Positions 18,362 to 28,190 of a stretch of 64,000 bases of DNA are shown here, in pieces. The stretch's first letter is position 1. Each line of letters opens with the position of its first letter. This stretch comes from CAIJXJ01 sp964445115. GTDB lineage: Bacteria > Pseudomonadota > Gammaproteobacteria > Burkholderiales > Methylophilaceae. The stretch spans positions 62,001 to 126,000 of the forward strand of contig CAYUJU010000001.1 in NCBI GenBank assembly GCA_964445115.1. The letters run 5' to 3'. A program made the position numbers and the translations under genes. The notes under the pieces were generated by a model, which saw nothing but the letters and a program-made list of their open reading frames with translations, had not been told where the DNA came from and did no database searches.

Positions 18362-19315
18362 ATGCCGCAGCATATGACTCCCTTGCCCCCCGCGATTTTC
18401 CTCATGGGCCCCACCGCCTCCGGCAAGACCGGTCTCGCGGTGGAACTGGCGCAACGCCTGCCCGTCGAGCTGATCAGTGTCGATTCCGCCCTGGTCTACA
18501 AGGGCATGGACATCGGCACCGCCAAGCCGGATGCTGCGACCTTGGCGCGAGCGCCACATCACCTGATCGATCTCATCGACCCGACCGAAAGCTATTCCGC
18601 CGCCCAGTTCCGCAACGATGCCCTGCATCTGATGGAAGACATCACGGCGCGCGGCAATGTGCCTTTGCTGGTGGGTGGAACCATGTTGTATTTCAATGCG
18701 TTGCAGCATGGTCTGAATAATCTGCCTGAAGCAGATCCTGCTACGCGCGCGGCGATCGATGCACGGGCAGAGCGCGAAGGCTGGCCTGCGCTGCACGCCG
18801 AACTGGCCAAGGTCGACCCTGTCACCGCCGCGCGCCTGATGCCGAACGATGCCCAGCGCATCGAACGCGCGCTGGAGATCTGGCAGCTCACCGGCAAACC
18901 CATGTCGCAACTGCTGGCAGAAGACGAACGCGCCAGCCTGCCATACCGCCTGCTCAAAATTGCGCTGCTGCCTTCTGACCGCGCCGTGCTGCACCAGCGC
19001 ATCGCCGAGCGTTTCGATACCATGCTGCAAGCCGGTTTACTGGATGAATTGACGCACCTCCGCCAAACCTACCCCGACCTGAATCTGAATTTCCCCGCCA
19101 TGCGCTGCGTCGGCTATCGGCAAGCCTGGCAATATCAGGAAGGTGAGTTCGATCTGGCTACGCTGCGCGAGAAAGGCATCGCCGCAACGCGGCAACTCGC
19201 CAAACGCCAGATGACCTGGCTGCGCGGCATGGGGGATGTGCATGTGCTGGATTGCCTGGAGATGGGGTTGCCGCAAATGCTGGAACATCAGTTGCGGGCA
19301 TTGATCAGTCGCTGA
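18362..19315 (+). CDS. miaA: tRNA dimethylallyltransferase
   Basis: 317 residues. It transfers a dimethylallyl group from DMAPP to A37 of tRNAs that read UNN codons. The P-loop GPTASGKTGLAVELA is near the N-terminus, followed by SVDSALVYKGMDIGTAKP, the HHLIDLIDP motif, VGGTMLYFNAL and the C-terminal CVGYRQAWQYQEG and QLAKRQMTWLR blocks. ATG 18374 (MTPLPPAIFL) is an alternative start. Nothing is missing compared with the family. Confidence 0.96.
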   Translation: MPQHMTPLPPAIFLMGPTASGKTGLAVELAQRLPVELISVDSALVYKGMDIGTAKPDAATLARAPHHLIDLIDPTESYSAAQFRNDALHLMEDITARGNVPLLVGGTMLYFNALQHGLNNLPEADPATRAAIDARAEREGWPALHAELAKVDPVTAARLMPNDAQRIERALEIWQLTGKPMSQLLAEDERASLPYRLLKIALLPSDRAVLHQRIAERFDTMLQAGLLDELTHLRQTYPDLNLNFPAMRCVGYRQAWQYQEGEFDLATLREKGIAATRQLAKRQMTWLRGMGDVHVLDCLEMGLPQMLEHQLRALISR

Positions 19316-19360
19316 TGCGACACCGAGGGCCATCCAGGACACAATCCGCACTCAGGCGGT

Positions 19361-20428
19361 TTAGTTTCCTTTGGAGGCAGCTTTCTTGGCGAGATACATG
19401 CCTTCGTCAGCACGCCGGATCAGGGCTTCTGGCTCGAGGAAATCATGCGGCCCGGTCTGCACGATGCCGACGCTGATGGTAACTTCAGGAAAGCGTTTGG
19501 CAATTTCCTCCCGGAGTCGATCCAGATAAATCTCGCGCGCCTGATGTTCCTCGCAATCCGGCAGGACGATGCAAAATTCATCCCCCCCATAACGGAAGCA
19601 GCTGTCGTCTGCCCGCGAGACTTTCTTGATGGATGAGCCGACAGCCTGCAGGATTTCATCTCCGTGCAGGTGTCCATAGGTGTCGTTGATGGTCTTGAAA
19701 TGGTCGACATCCATATAGACAAACGACACCGCTTCGCCGCGTCGCTGGGCGCCACGCAGAACTCGTGTCATGGTCTCGCTCAGGTAGCGCACCGTCTGCA
19801 GCCCCGTCAGCGAGTCGGTGCGCGTCATTTCCTCCAGTTGTCTCGTGCGTTCCTTGACCTTTTCTTCCAACGCCATGGCGTAGTGCTCGGAGCGTTGCTT
19901 GGAGGACTCGATCTCCGAGACCAGGCTGCGGATATAAGTCTCAAACACCAGCGTGATGTCGAACAGGAAAAGCTTGCCTAGCGCGCTCAAGGTTGCCTGG
20001 CGTATGGTTTCTTCAGGAATAATTTCGATAATGGCGTGGGTAAGCAGGCCCTTGAGGGTGTTGATCCCGGCAAGGTAAAGCTTGGGTTCGACCCCGATGC
20101 GCTTGTGCACCAGGCCGATTCGCAGGCGATGGTTGACGTATTCCAACTCATAGATGCCGCTGAACAGATCCAGGATGTACTTGTGTTGGGCGCCACGCAG
20201 GCGATCCAGCGTGTCGGCATCCCCAATGAGCAAAGCGATCTCCGGGACACTGGTTTGCAGGCGGTAGAATTCGTCCACCAGTGCATCCAGACGCATATCA
20301 ATAGCCCCCTTGCAAGCCTTGAGCAGAGAACAGTCCGATTCCGTAAGTGAAAGTAGCGCTTTGCGATTTTCAATGTCGAAATCGGTAATACGCATTTGTT
20401 CCAGCAGAGTCTGATCCGTTTGCTTCAT
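19361..20428 (-). CDS. Globin-coupled sensor diguanylate cyclase
   Basis: 355 residues. The N-terminal 160 residues look like a globin-coupled sensor (helical, with VNHRLRIGLVHKRIGVEPKLYLAG carrying a candidate proximal haem histidine), as in the oxygen sensor DosC/DgcO. A coiled-coil linker follows at about 165-200. The GGDEF domain (about 200-355) has the intact active site RYGGDEF and an RxxD inhibitory site (RADD) five residues before it. It therefore probably makes c-di-GMP in response to oxygen or another gas, with product inhibition. It is monocistronic, convergent with miaA. Confidence 0.88.
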   Translation of the reverse strand: MKQTDQTLLEQMRITDFDIENRKALLSLTESDCSLLKACKGAIDMRLDALVDEFYRLQTSVPEIALLIGDADTLDRLRGAQHKYILDLFSGIYELEYVNHRLRIGLVHKRIGVEPKLYLAGINTLKGLLTHAIIEIIPEETIRQATLSALGKLFLFDITLVFETYIRSLVSEIESSKQRSEHYAMALEEKVKERTRQLEEMTRTDSLTGLQTVRYLSETMTRVLRGAQRRGEAVSFVYMDVDHFKTINDTYGHLHGDEILQAVGSSIKKVSRADDSCFRYGGDEFCIVLPDCEEHQAREIYLDRLREEIAKRFPEVTISVGIVQTGPHDFLEPEALIRRADEGMYLAKKAASKGN

Positions 20429-20473
20429 TATGCTTCGGTCCCTGTATCATGCCCCGGCAGAGGGGGTGTAGCA

Positions 20474-21652
20474 CTAACGTCCGGTCATCCGATTGGCTGC
20501 TTCCACGCACTCCTGCAATGAAGCTACCAAGGCAATCCGGATGAATCCGGCTCCCGGGTTCACGCCATGGGCCTCACGTGCCAGGAAGCTGCCCGGCAGC
20601 ACGGTGATGTGGTAGTCGCGGTACAGGCGTTGCGCCAGTTCGGTATCGCTGCCGGTGGTTCTGGCCCAGAGGTAGAAGGCGGCGTCTGGCAGGTCCACGT
20701 CCAACACCTGCTTCAACATGGGTGTCACGGTCTGGAATTTTTCGACGTACAGGCGGCGGTTTTCCTGTACGTGGGCTTCGTCGTTCCAGGCTGCAGCACT
20801 GGCGGCCTGCACGGCGGGGTTCATGGCGCAGCCGTGATAGGTGCGGTAGAGCAGGAATTTTTCCAGGATCTTTTCATCGCCGGCGACAAAGCCGGAGCGC
20901 ATGCCGGGGACGTTGGAGCGCTTGGACAGGCTGCTGAACATGACCACGCGTTCGAAGCTGCGGCCGAGTTGATGCGCGGCTTGCAGGGCGCCGATCGGCG
21001 GGTTGGCTTCGTCGAAATAGATTTCCGAGTAGCATTCGTCGCTGGCGATGACAAACCCATACTTGTCCGACAGCGCGAAAATCTCGCGCCAGCCGTCCAA
21101 CTCCAGCACCTTGCCGGTCGGGTTGCCGGGCGAGCAGACATAGACCAGTTGCGTGCGATTCCACACGGATTCCGGCACGCTGGAGAAGTCCATCTTCAGT
21201 CCGTTCTCGGGCAGCGTGTTGAGGTAATAGGGTTCGGCACCGGCCAGCAGGGCTGCACCTTCGTAGATCTGGTAGAACGGGTTGGGGCTGATGACCACCG
21301 GATTGGGCTTGCTGGTATCGACGATGGCCTGGGCAAAGGCGAACAGCGCTTCGCGGCTGCCGTTGACCGGGATGATCGCCTTGTCGATGTTGGGCTTGGG
21401 GATGCCGTAGCGCCGCACTATCCAGTTCGCGATGGCTTCGCGCAGTTCCACGCTGCCCGGCGTGGTGGGGTAGTTGGCAAGGCCCGCCAGGTTTTGCGTC
21501 AGCGCAGTCTTGATGAATTCCGGCGTGGCGTGCTTGGGCTCGCCGATGGAGAGGTTGACCGGCGCGTAATTCGCGTTTGGCGTGATGCCGGCAAACAGGT
21601 CGCGCAGTTTCTGGAAGGGGTAGGGGTGCAGGGCGTTCAGATTCGGGTTCAT
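20474..21652 (-). CDS. dapC: Succinyldiaminopimelate aminotransferase
   Basis: 392 residues, class I/II PLP aminotransferase of the DapC type. It converts N-succinyl-2-amino-6-ketopimelate to succinyl-diaminopimelate for lysine and peptidoglycan synthesis. The N-terminus (MNPNLNALHPYPFQKLRDLFAG) and VNLSIGEPKH are characteristic of betaproteobacterial DapC. The PLP lysine lies in SSLSKRSNVPGMRSG. I chose ATG 21652 because it fits the family start. It is divergent from the EamA transporter. Confidence 0.92.
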   Translation of the reverse strand: MNPNLNALHPYPFQKLRDLFAGITPNANYAPVNLSIGEPKHATPEFIKTALTQNLAGLANYPTTPGSVELREAIANWIVRRYGIPKPNIDKAIIPVNGSREALFAFAQAIVDTSKPNPVVISPNPFYQIYEGAALLAGAEPYYLNTLPENGLKMDFSSVPESVWNRTQLVYVCSPGNPTGKVLELDGWREIFALSDKYGFVIASDECYSEIYFDEANPPIGALQAAHQLGRSFERVVMFSSLSKRSNVPGMRSGFVAGDEKILEKFLLYRTYHGCAMNPAVQAASAAAWNDEAHVQENRRLYVEKFQTVTPMLKQVLDVDLPDAAFYLWARTTGSDTELAQRLYRDYHITVLPGSFLAREAHGVNPGAGFIRIALVASLQECVEAANRMTGR

Positions 21653-21776
21653 GGTGCCAATTATCCTACAAAATCCAGCACTGCGAATCATCTGTGCGGA
21701 TCATGGGCATGCCGGGTCGAGATGGAGTTCTGGAGGCATGTTTCAATGTCATGGTCATCGGGTATCATCCCACTCC

Positions 21777-22655
21777 ATGAGATTCCTGAACCAAAGACAT
21801 CCCGCGCTGGCCACCTTCGGCCTGCTGTTCGCCGCCACGACCTGGGGCATCATCTGGTATCCCTACCGCTTGCTGGACGAGGCTGGCATCTCTGGTATTG
21901 CCGCCAGTGTCGCCACGTATGCAGTGGCGCTGTTGTTGGCGCTGTGGCTTTTTCGTGGACGCTGGCGCGAGGTGTTCGCGCATCCTGCCACCCTGATTCC
22001 GCTGGCGCTGGTCGCGGGCTGGACCAACCTGAGTTACGTGCTGGCAGTGATTGGCGGCGAGGTGATGCGGGTGCTGTTGCTGTTTTACCTTTCGCCGCTG
22101 TGGACGCTGTTGCTGGCGACGTTGCTGCTGGACGAGCGCACCGGCAAGCGTGGCCTGTTTGTCATCGTTCTGTCGCTGTGCGGCGCCTTCGTCATGCTGT
22201 GGGAGCCGTCACAAGGCATGCCGCTGCCGCAGAACACTTACGAATGGGTCGCGCTGTCTTCAGGCTTCTGTTTTGCCCTGACCAACGTGCTGACCCGCCG
22301 CGCGACCTGTTTGACGCTGGAAGCCAAGTCGTTCGCGGTGTGGGCAGGGGTGTTCGTGCTGGCGCTGGTGCTGCTGCCGCTGGCGGGCGGCGTGATCCCG
22401 ACGCCGACTCAGGTGGTGGAAGACACTGGCCTGATTGTCATGCTGGGGGCGGTGCTGGTGTTGGCCACGGTGCTGGTCCAGTACGGTATCACCCACACGC
22501 CCGTGACGCGGGCTGCCGTGATTTTTATCTTTGAACTGGTGGTGGCTGCCGTGTCTTCCTATTTTCTGGCGGGGGAAGAAATGACCCTGCGCGAGTGGAT
22601 AGGCGGAACGATGATCGTGGCCGCGACCATCTTTGCGCCCAAGGATGCCAGCTAG
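21777..22655 (+). CDS. EamA/DMT family transporter
   Basis: 292 residues with about ten predicted membrane helices in two five-helix halves (TTWGIIWYPYRLL in the first; FALTNVLTRR beginning the second), the drug/metabolite transporter plan. Substrate is unknown; such proteins export amino acids, nucleotides or other small metabolites. I chose ATG 21777 since upstream codons show no family similarity. No clear promoter was seen in the 125 bases separating it from dapC. Confidence 0.88.
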   Translation: MRFLNQRHPALATFGLLFAATTWGIIWYPYRLLDEAGISGIAASVATYAVALLLALWLFRGRWREVFAHPATLIPLALVAGWTNLSYVLAVIGGEVMRVLLLFYLSPLWTLLLATLLLDERTGKRGLFVIVLSLCGAFVMLWEPSQGMPLPQNTYEWVALSSGFCFALTNVLTRRATCLTLEAKSFAVWAGVFVLALVLLPLAGGVIPTPTQVVEDTGLIVMLGAVLVLATVLVQYGITHTPVTRAAVIFIFELVVAAVSSYFLAGEEMTLREWIGGTMIVAATIFAPKDAS

Positions 22656-22681
22656 GAAAGATGCCGGCCAGGATGGTTTGA

Positions 22682-23770
22682 TTAAATCCCTGCGCGGGCG
22701 CCTTCCGCAGCCAGACGGATCTTGAGCGAGAGGTCATTGCGCGAGTCGGCATTGCGCAGCGCGTTCTCCTGGTTGATGCGGCCGTTCTGGAACAGCTTGA
22801 ACAACGACTGGTCGAACGAGCACATGCCGATATCGGTGTTCTCGGCCATGACTTCCTTGATTTCTTCCAGTTTGCCCTTTTGGATCAATTCGCCGATGTA
22901 AGGGGTGTTGATCAGCACCTCGATGGCGGCGACGCGCTTGGTCTGCGTGCCGGGGATCAGGCGTTGCGAGACGATGCCGATCAGGTTGAGCGCCAGCGCC
23001 AGCATGATGCTCTGGCGACCATCGGGCGGGAAGAAGGACAGAATACGTTCGATCGCCTGGTTGGCGTTGTTGGCGTGCAGCGTGGCCAGACACAGGTGGC
23101 CGGTTTCGGAGTAGGCCACGGCGTGTTTCATCGTGTCCATGTCGCGGATTTCGCCGATCAGGATCACGTTGGGAGCCTGGCGCATGGCGTTCTTCAGGCC
23201 ATTGTCGAACGATAGCGTGTCGATGCCGATTTCGCGCTGGTCTACGACCGATTTCTTGTGGTTATGGATGAACTCGATCGGGTCTTCCAGCGTGAGGATA
23301 TGGCCTGTTTCGTTTTCGTTGCGGTGGTCAATCATCGAGGCGAGCGTGGTTGATTTACCCGAGCCGGTCGCCCCCACGATCAGGATCAGGCCGCGCGGCC
23401 GGCGCACCAGGTCTTTCAGGATGGGCGGCAGGCCCAGGCTTTCCAGCGAGGGAATCACGTTCTTGATGTGGCGGATGACCATGGAGACTTCGCCGCGCTG
23501 GCGGAACACGTTGACGCGGAAACGGCCGACGTCGTGCACGCTGAGGGCGAAGTTGGCTTCCATGGATTCTTCAAACTGACGAATCTGCGTCTCGTTCATC
23601 AGGCTGTAGGCGATTTCCTGCACCATGCCCGGCTTCATGATCTGCGCGTTGACGGGCATCGCCTCGCCTTCGATGTTGATATTGATCGGCGCAGCGGTAC
23701 TGAAGAAGAGGTCCGAGCCCCCTTTTTCAACCATGAACTTGAGAACGGGGGTGATGTCGGGTGCGGCCAT
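22682..23770 (-). CDS. pilU: Type IV pilus retraction ATPase, PilU type
   Basis: 362 residues, cytoplasmic hexameric secretion ATPase of the PilT/PilU branch that powers pilus retraction for twitching and DNA uptake. Walker A is GATGSGKSTTLA (about 129-140). The Asp box (ILTLEDPIEF), Walker B (VILIGEIRDMDTM) and His box (HLCLATLHANNANQAIER) follow. The start MAAPDITPVLKFMVEKGGSDLFF and the longer C-terminus favour PilU over PilT. No pilT is adjacent here. Confidence 0.9.
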   Translation of the reverse strand: MAAPDITPVLKFMVEKGGSDLFFSTAAPININIEGEAMPVNAQIMKPGMVQEIAYSLMNETQIRQFEESMEANFALSVHDVGRFRVNVFRQRGEVSMVIRHIKNVIPSLESLGLPPILKDLVRRPRGLILIVGATGSGKSTTLASMIDHRNENETGHILTLEDPIEFIHNHKKSVVDQREIGIDTLSFDNGLKNAMRQAPNVILIGEIRDMDTMKHAVAYSETGHLCLATLHANNANQAIERILSFFPPDGRQSIMLALALNLIGIVSQRLIPGTQTKRVAAIEVLINTPYIGELIQKGKLEEIKEVMAENTDIGMCSFDQSLFKLFQNGRINQENALRNADSRNDLSLKIRLAAEGARAGI

Positions 23771-23827
23771 GGAAAACAGTCCAATGGTGAATGAACAATG
23801 GGCTTTAGGATAAGGCGTAAACGCCCG

Positions 23828-25642
23828 TCAGGCAATCCAATGCTGCCACATGGTCAGGTAGGCTTGCTCGAGGTTGCGTGCGAACCGCGGCGTATCGAAC
23901 AGGGGCATGGTGTCGCGGGCGTGGAGGAGATGCTCGCGCATGGCGGCCAATCTCGTCGGGTTGGCCGCGAGCTCCTGCGCCTCTGCCGCGTAGTGTTCCA
24001 GTGAATAGGTTACCAGTTCGGGCAGGCCGGCGGCATGCAACAGGCTGCCGGCGACGCGCGCGGCAAAGGTGTTGCCAGCGCAGGTCAGCACCGGCAGGCC
24101 CACCCACAGGGCATCGCTGGTCGTGGTGTGGGCGTTATAGGGCAGGGTGTCGAGGAACAGGTCTGCCAACGCTTGTCGCGCCAGATGCTGGTCGATGGGC
24201 ACGCGTGGCGCAAAGATCAGCCGCCTTGGGTCTACACCGCGCTGCTGCGCCTGTTTGCACAAGTTGGCTTTGGCCCACGGGTTGCATTCGAGTAGCCAGA
24301 GTACGCTCCCGGCATTATTCAGGAGAAGATCCATCCAGATATCAAACACTTGTGGCGTAATCTTGAAAGTCTGGTTGAAGCAGCAGAACACCAATCCGGT
24401 GGCGGGTAATCCGGCTTGCGCACGGGTGGGCGTTGCGGCGACAGGGCGTTGCCTGTCATTGGGCTGGTAGGTGTCGGGCAGGCGGATCAGTTGCTCGTCG
24501 TAATCTCCAGCCGCATGGGATGGCGTGATGAACGCATCGCTGATCAGGTAGTCGGCAAACGGCGCGCCCATCGTGCCCGGAAACCCCAGCCAGTTGACCT
24601 GCACCGGTGCCGGACGTAGGGCGAGGATGCCGGTGCGACTGGTCTGGGTAAAGCCGGTCAGGTCGACCAGGATGTCGATGCCGTCGTCGTGAATCTGCCG
24701 GGCGGCTGCATGCTGCGATATGGAGCGGATGTCGCGAAAGTGGTCGAACGCGCGTTCCAGCCTTTTGCGCGCGGGCGTCTGGTCATCCACGCCGTAGGAA
24801 TAGCCGTAGATTTCAAAATGGTCGCGGTGATGCAGTTCGATCAGTTCGGTCGCGAGAAACGCCAGCGGATGCAGGCGGAAATCGCCGGAAAGATAGCCAA
24901 TACGCAACTTGGACTTATCCGATTTATCATGCCTGAAGTTCAGCCGCTGACCATCCTCGATCATACGGGCGTAGCGGTTGGCGACCCATTGTTCGGCGCA
25001 GCGCCGTTGTTCGGCGGCCGTGGTGCCCGGCAGCGATAAAAAGGCAAAGGGGGATATCTGTGCTTTGGGCTCGGTCTGCACGATGTGGCGGATCGTGGCG
25101 ATCTCTGCGTCCAGCCCATCCCAATCGCACATGTGCTGGCGTTGATGCAGCAGGTGCATACGTGCATGGTGCAGTTTGGGGTTGAGCTGCAACGCGCGTT
25201 GGTACTGCGCTACCGCTTCGTCCAGCCGCCCCATCTCGCGCAGTACGTTGCCGAGGTTGTTGCAGGTATCGGCATCGTTCGGGTCCAGCCGCAGCGCGGC
25301 ACGGTAAGCTGTTGCCGCCTGCTCGGGCTGCCCCAGTTCGCGCAGCGCATTGCCCAGGTTGAAATGCGTCGCGCTGTCATGGGCATCAGCCCGCAGCGAC
25401 TGCTGGAACCACGATACGGCCTCCTGATACTGCCCAAGCGCAGCCGCAGCATTCCCCAGTTGCATCAACACCTGCGGATGCCCGGGCGCCAATTGCAGGG
25501 CACGTTGAAAGCTGGACATGGCCTCGGCCGCCGTGCCTTGATTCAGTTGCAAGGTGCCGAGCTCATAATACAGGGCAGGATCAGTCGGATCTAGCTGGAG
25601 GGCTTGTTGCAGTTGCTTCAGAGCGGAATTCATGGCGGTCAT
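23828..25642 (-). CDS. TPR-containing O-linked N-acetylglucosamine transferase-like protein (GT41)
   Basis: 604 residues. About four tetratricopeptide repeats occupy residues 5-155 (for example ALYYELGTLQLNQG and DTCNNLGNVLREMGRLDEAVAQYQRAL), followed by a SPINDLY/OGT catalytic region (LRIGYLSGDFRLHPLAFLATELIELH, then VNWLGFPGTMG, and DLFLDTLPYNAHTTTSDALW near 495-515). Bacterial members modify proteins, often flagellin or adhesins, with N-acetylhexosamines or act on unknown targets. It is two bases from mnmC and may be co-transcribed with it. Target protein unknown. Confidence 0.9.
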   Translation of the reverse strand: MTAMNSALKQLQQALQLDPTDPALYYELGTLQLNQGTAAEAMSSFQRALQLAPGHPQVLMQLGNAAAALGQYQEAVSWFQQSLRADAHDSATHFNLGNALRELGQPEQAATAYRAALRLDPNDADTCNNLGNVLREMGRLDEAVAQYQRALQLNPKLHHARMHLLHQRQHMCDWDGLDAEIATIRHIVQTEPKAQISPFAFLSLPGTTAAEQRRCAEQWVANRYARMIEDGQRLNFRHDKSDKSKLRIGYLSGDFRLHPLAFLATELIELHHRDHFEIYGYSYGVDDQTPARKRLERAFDHFRDIRSISQHAAARQIHDDGIDILVDLTGFTQTSRTGILALRPAPVQVNWLGFPGTMGAPFADYLISDAFITPSHAAGDYDEQLIRLPDTYQPNDRQRPVAATPTRAQAGLPATGLVFCCFNQTFKITPQVFDIWMDLLLNNAGSVLWLLECNPWAKANLCKQAQQRGVDPRRLIFAPRVPIDQHLARQALADLFLDTLPYNAHTTTSDALWVGLPVLTCAGNTFAARVAGSLLHAAGLPELVTYSLEHYAAEAQELAANPTRLAAMREHLLHARDTMPLFDTPRFARNLEQAYLTMWQHWIA

Positions 25643-25643
25643 T

Positions 25644-27596
25644 CTAAACTACCGCCGCGCCGATCAGCCTTTTCAGCCCACGTTCGCGCAACAGGAAGCG
25701 GTTGGGGTCGAGTGCCTTGGCGAGTCCGGTGTCGACAGGCAGGGGTTCATGATTCAGTTGCGCGGCGATCAGTTCCGCACAGAGCGGCGCGGTGAGCAAC
25801 CCTTTGGAGCCGTGGCCGGTGTTGACGAACAGCCCGGTCTGCCAGGGCAGGTGCTCGGTGCTGAGGCGGCTGCCGGGCTCGTAGCGCGCTGCCGTGAGTG
25901 CGGGATCCAGCAAGGGGCCGGCCATGGGAAGATAGTCGGGCGTCGCGCAGCGCAGGGCGGCGCGACCTTGCAGTGATGCGGTAGCCTCAGGGGTAAGTGC
26001 CGCATACAGGGCGGGGGAGAGGTGCTTCAGCATCGCCAGATTGGCCTCATGATCGGTGACGCGGAGCGTCAGATCGCGCTCGTTCGGGGAAAAACTGGCG
26101 CCGGCACAGTGCTGGCCACGTCTTGCCGGGCTGATGTAGCCTTCGGTGCAGATGACGGCTTTCAATGACGCGCTCGCCGCCGTGGCCGGTAACTGGGTGA
26201 TCTGCCCACGCACCGGCTCCAGCGGCAGATGGGCGCTCTGGGGAAAGCACATGGTGTCGTTGGCCCCCGCGAGCACGACGACGCCGGCCTCCGCCAGGCA
26301 GATGTCTGCCCCCCAGACTTGCCAGCCGCCACCGGTACGCTGCAGCGTGAGGGCCTCGCTGGAGATAATGGTGCGGATATTGGGGTGTGACGCCAGCGCC
26401 CGGCAGAGGGCAGGCGGGTGCACCCAGCCGCCCGCAGGGAACCACAGCCCACCGTGCGGCATGGCCATACCGGCCAGGGTTGTTGCCTCTGCGGCACCGA
26501 CTTCTGTGACCAGCGATGTCGGTAGCCCCCGCGCCATCACCTCGGCGCAGCGCTTGGCTTCACGCGTGTTGAAGGCCTGTTGCAGCAGGCCGCAGGCATC
26601 CCAGTCGACACCGCGTTCCAGATGCGTATTGAGCAGGCTGAGGGTATGAAAGAAACCGTCCTGTGCTACCCGGCTGAGGGGAATGTCGTGCCCGGAGAGA
26701 CGCGGATACAACACGCCCTGTGGGTTGCCGGAGGCCTCCTGCGCGAGTTCGGCATGGCGCTCGATCAGCGTTACTTGCCAGCCGCGCGCGGCGAGACTAT
26801 GGGCCGTGGCCGTGCCTGCGAGTCCACCGCCAATCACGACCGCGTGGCGAGAGGTCGGGCGAATCTGCCAGATGGGCGTGGGGGCGGTTGGCTGGGCAAT
26901 ACGCTGGCCGCAACTCATGTGTCGCTTGTTGCCATACCCCGGTACTCGCTGGACTTCGAAGCCCGCTGCCTGCAAGCAACGCCGAACCCCCCCCGCACTG
27001 GTGAACGTGGCGAAGGTCGCATCCTGCGCCGACAGTCGCGCGACTTGTTGAAAGAGCGGGGCTTGCCACAGCTCGGGGTTAACGGCGGGAGAAAACCCGT
27101 CCAGAAACCAGGCATCCACGTGGGCGTGCAGCAAGGGCAAGGTTTCGCGCGCGTCACCGATCAACAGGGTGAGCGTGACGCGTCCGTCATCAAACTGAAA
27201 ACGCCGCCACCCGGGTGCGAGGGGTTCGTATTGCTGCAGCAGTGCCTGACTGAGCGATGCAAGTTCCGGCCACAGTGCGAGGGCCTCGCGCAGTTCTTCC
27301 GGATTGAGGGGGTATTTTTCGGTGCTGACGAAATGCAGCCGGGCGTTGGCTGGCGCGCATTCCCGCCACAATTGCCATGCGCAGAGGAAATTCAATCCGG
27401 TGCCGAAGCCGGTTTCACCGATGGTAAACAGGTCGCGATCCAACGCGCGCCATCGGTCCGGCAGGCGGTTGTGCTGCAGGTAGACGTAGCGGGTCTCCTC
27501 GATGCCGGAGGCGCGGGAAAAGTATACGTCGCCAAAGGCCTTGGAGACGGGCTGCCCGTCCTGCCACGCGAGGATGTCTTGTTTGTGCATTGTCAT
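25644..27596 (-). CDS. mnmC: Bifunctional tRNA 5-methylaminomethyl-2-thiouridine synthesis protein
   Basis: About 650 residues and two enzymes in one chain. The N-terminal methyltransferase (about 1-235; GETGFGTGLNFLCAW is the SAM site) makes mnm5s2U34. The C-terminal FAD oxidoreductase (from about 250; VVIGGGLAGTATAHSLAARGW) removes the carboxymethyl group of cmnm5s2U34. It matters here because mnm5s2U34 is also the substrate of the selenouridine synthase encoded at 46.5-47.7 kb. Start ATG 27596 has GGA upstream. The 5' end is within 33 bases of the divergent methyltransferase gene. Confidence 0.93.
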   Translation of the reverse strand: MTMHKQDILAWQDGQPVSKAFGDVYFSRASGIEETRYVYLQHNRLPDRWRALDRDLFTIGETGFGTGLNFLCAWQLWRECAPANARLHFVSTEKYPLNPEELREALALWPELASLSQALLQQYEPLAPGWRRFQFDDGRVTLTLLIGDARETLPLLHAHVDAWFLDGFSPAVNPELWQAPLFQQVARLSAQDATFATFTSAGGVRRCLQAAGFEVQRVPGYGNKRHMSCGQRIAQPTAPTPIWQIRPTSRHAVVIGGGLAGTATAHSLAARGWQVTLIERHAELAQEASGNPQGVLYPRLSGHDIPLSRVAQDGFFHTLSLLNTHLERGVDWDACGLLQQAFNTREAKRCAEVMARGLPTSLVTEVGAAEATTLAGMAMPHGGLWFPAGGWVHPPALCRALASHPNIRTIISSEALTLQRTGGGWQVWGADICLAEAGVVVLAGANDTMCFPQSAHLPLEPVRGQITQLPATAASASLKAVICTEGYISPARRGQHCAGASFSPNERDLTLRVTDHEANLAMLKHLSPALYAALTPEATASLQGRAALRCATPDYLPMAGPLLDPALTAARYEPGSRLSTEHLPWQTGLFVNTGHGSKGLLTAPLCAELIAAQLNHEPLPVDTGLAKALDPNRFLLRERGLKRLIGAAVV

Positions 27597-27628
27597 GTCA
27601 TTCCGCTTCGTGCATATTTTCTCACGAT

Positions 27629-28147
27629 ATGTTCGATTTTCACGACACCCCGTCCGCATGGATTATGCGATATGCCGGCAGGATACGGCCCGGTGGTGAG
27701 GTGCTGGACCTCGCCTGCGGCAAGGGCCGCAACAGCCTTGCCCTGGCTGGGCTGGGGCTGCACGTGCTGGCGCTGGATCAGGATGCCGAGGCGTTGTCCG
27801 GGCTGCGGGGGCGGCACAACATCACTACGCTGCAGGCGGACATTGAGCAGCAGCCGTGGCCGCTGGATGGCCGGCAGTTCGATGCGATCATCGTCTGCCG
27901 CTACCTGCACCGACCGCTGTTCCCCATGATGCTGGCATCGCTCGCGCCGGGCGGGGTGTTGATCTACGAAACCTTCATGGCTGGGCAGGAAACTCTGGGC
28001 CGCCCGCGCAATCCGGCTTTTCTGCTGCAGCCGGACGAACTGCTGACGGTGTGTGCCGGCACGCTGGAGGTGGTGGCGTTCGAGCAGGGACGATTCGAGG
28101 AGCCTGATCCGGTTTATTTGCAGCGTCTTTGTGCCATCCATCCATAA
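27629..28147 (+). CDS. Class I SAM-dependent methyltransferase
   Basis: About 172 residues, small Rossmann methyltransferase resembling TehB/UbiE-like domains. Motif I is VLDLACGKGRNSLALAG (about 31-47), with an acidic strand-2 end (ALDQDAE) and a post-motif FDAIIVCRYLHRPLF. The substrate is not identifiable. I chose ATG 27629 (MFDFHDTPSAWIMRYAG), the family-like start; an upstream start would run into mnmC. Confidence 0.82.
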   Translation: MFDFHDTPSAWIMRYAGRIRPGGEVLDLACGKGRNSLALAGLGLHVLALDQDAEALSGLRGRHNITTLQADIEQQPWPLDGRQFDAIIVCRYLHRPLFPMMLASLAPGGVLIYETFMAGQETLGRPRNPAFLLQPDELLTVCAGTLEVVAFEQGRFEEPDPVYLQRLCAIHP

Positions 28148-28190
28148 AACGCGGTACCATACTAACCAGTATGTTTGTCTGGAGCCTACC

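Noticed and set aside
16828..18426. Long open frame antisense to mutL (532 codons)
   Set aside because: Shadow of mutL; composition is that of complementary GC-rich codons.
20567..22534. Plus-strand open frame of 655 codons over dapC and the EamA gene
   Set aside because: Crosses dapC antisense and then reads the transporter out of frame.
26580..27929. Plus-strand open frame antisense to mnmC
   Set aside because: mnmC is complete with both domains on the other strand.
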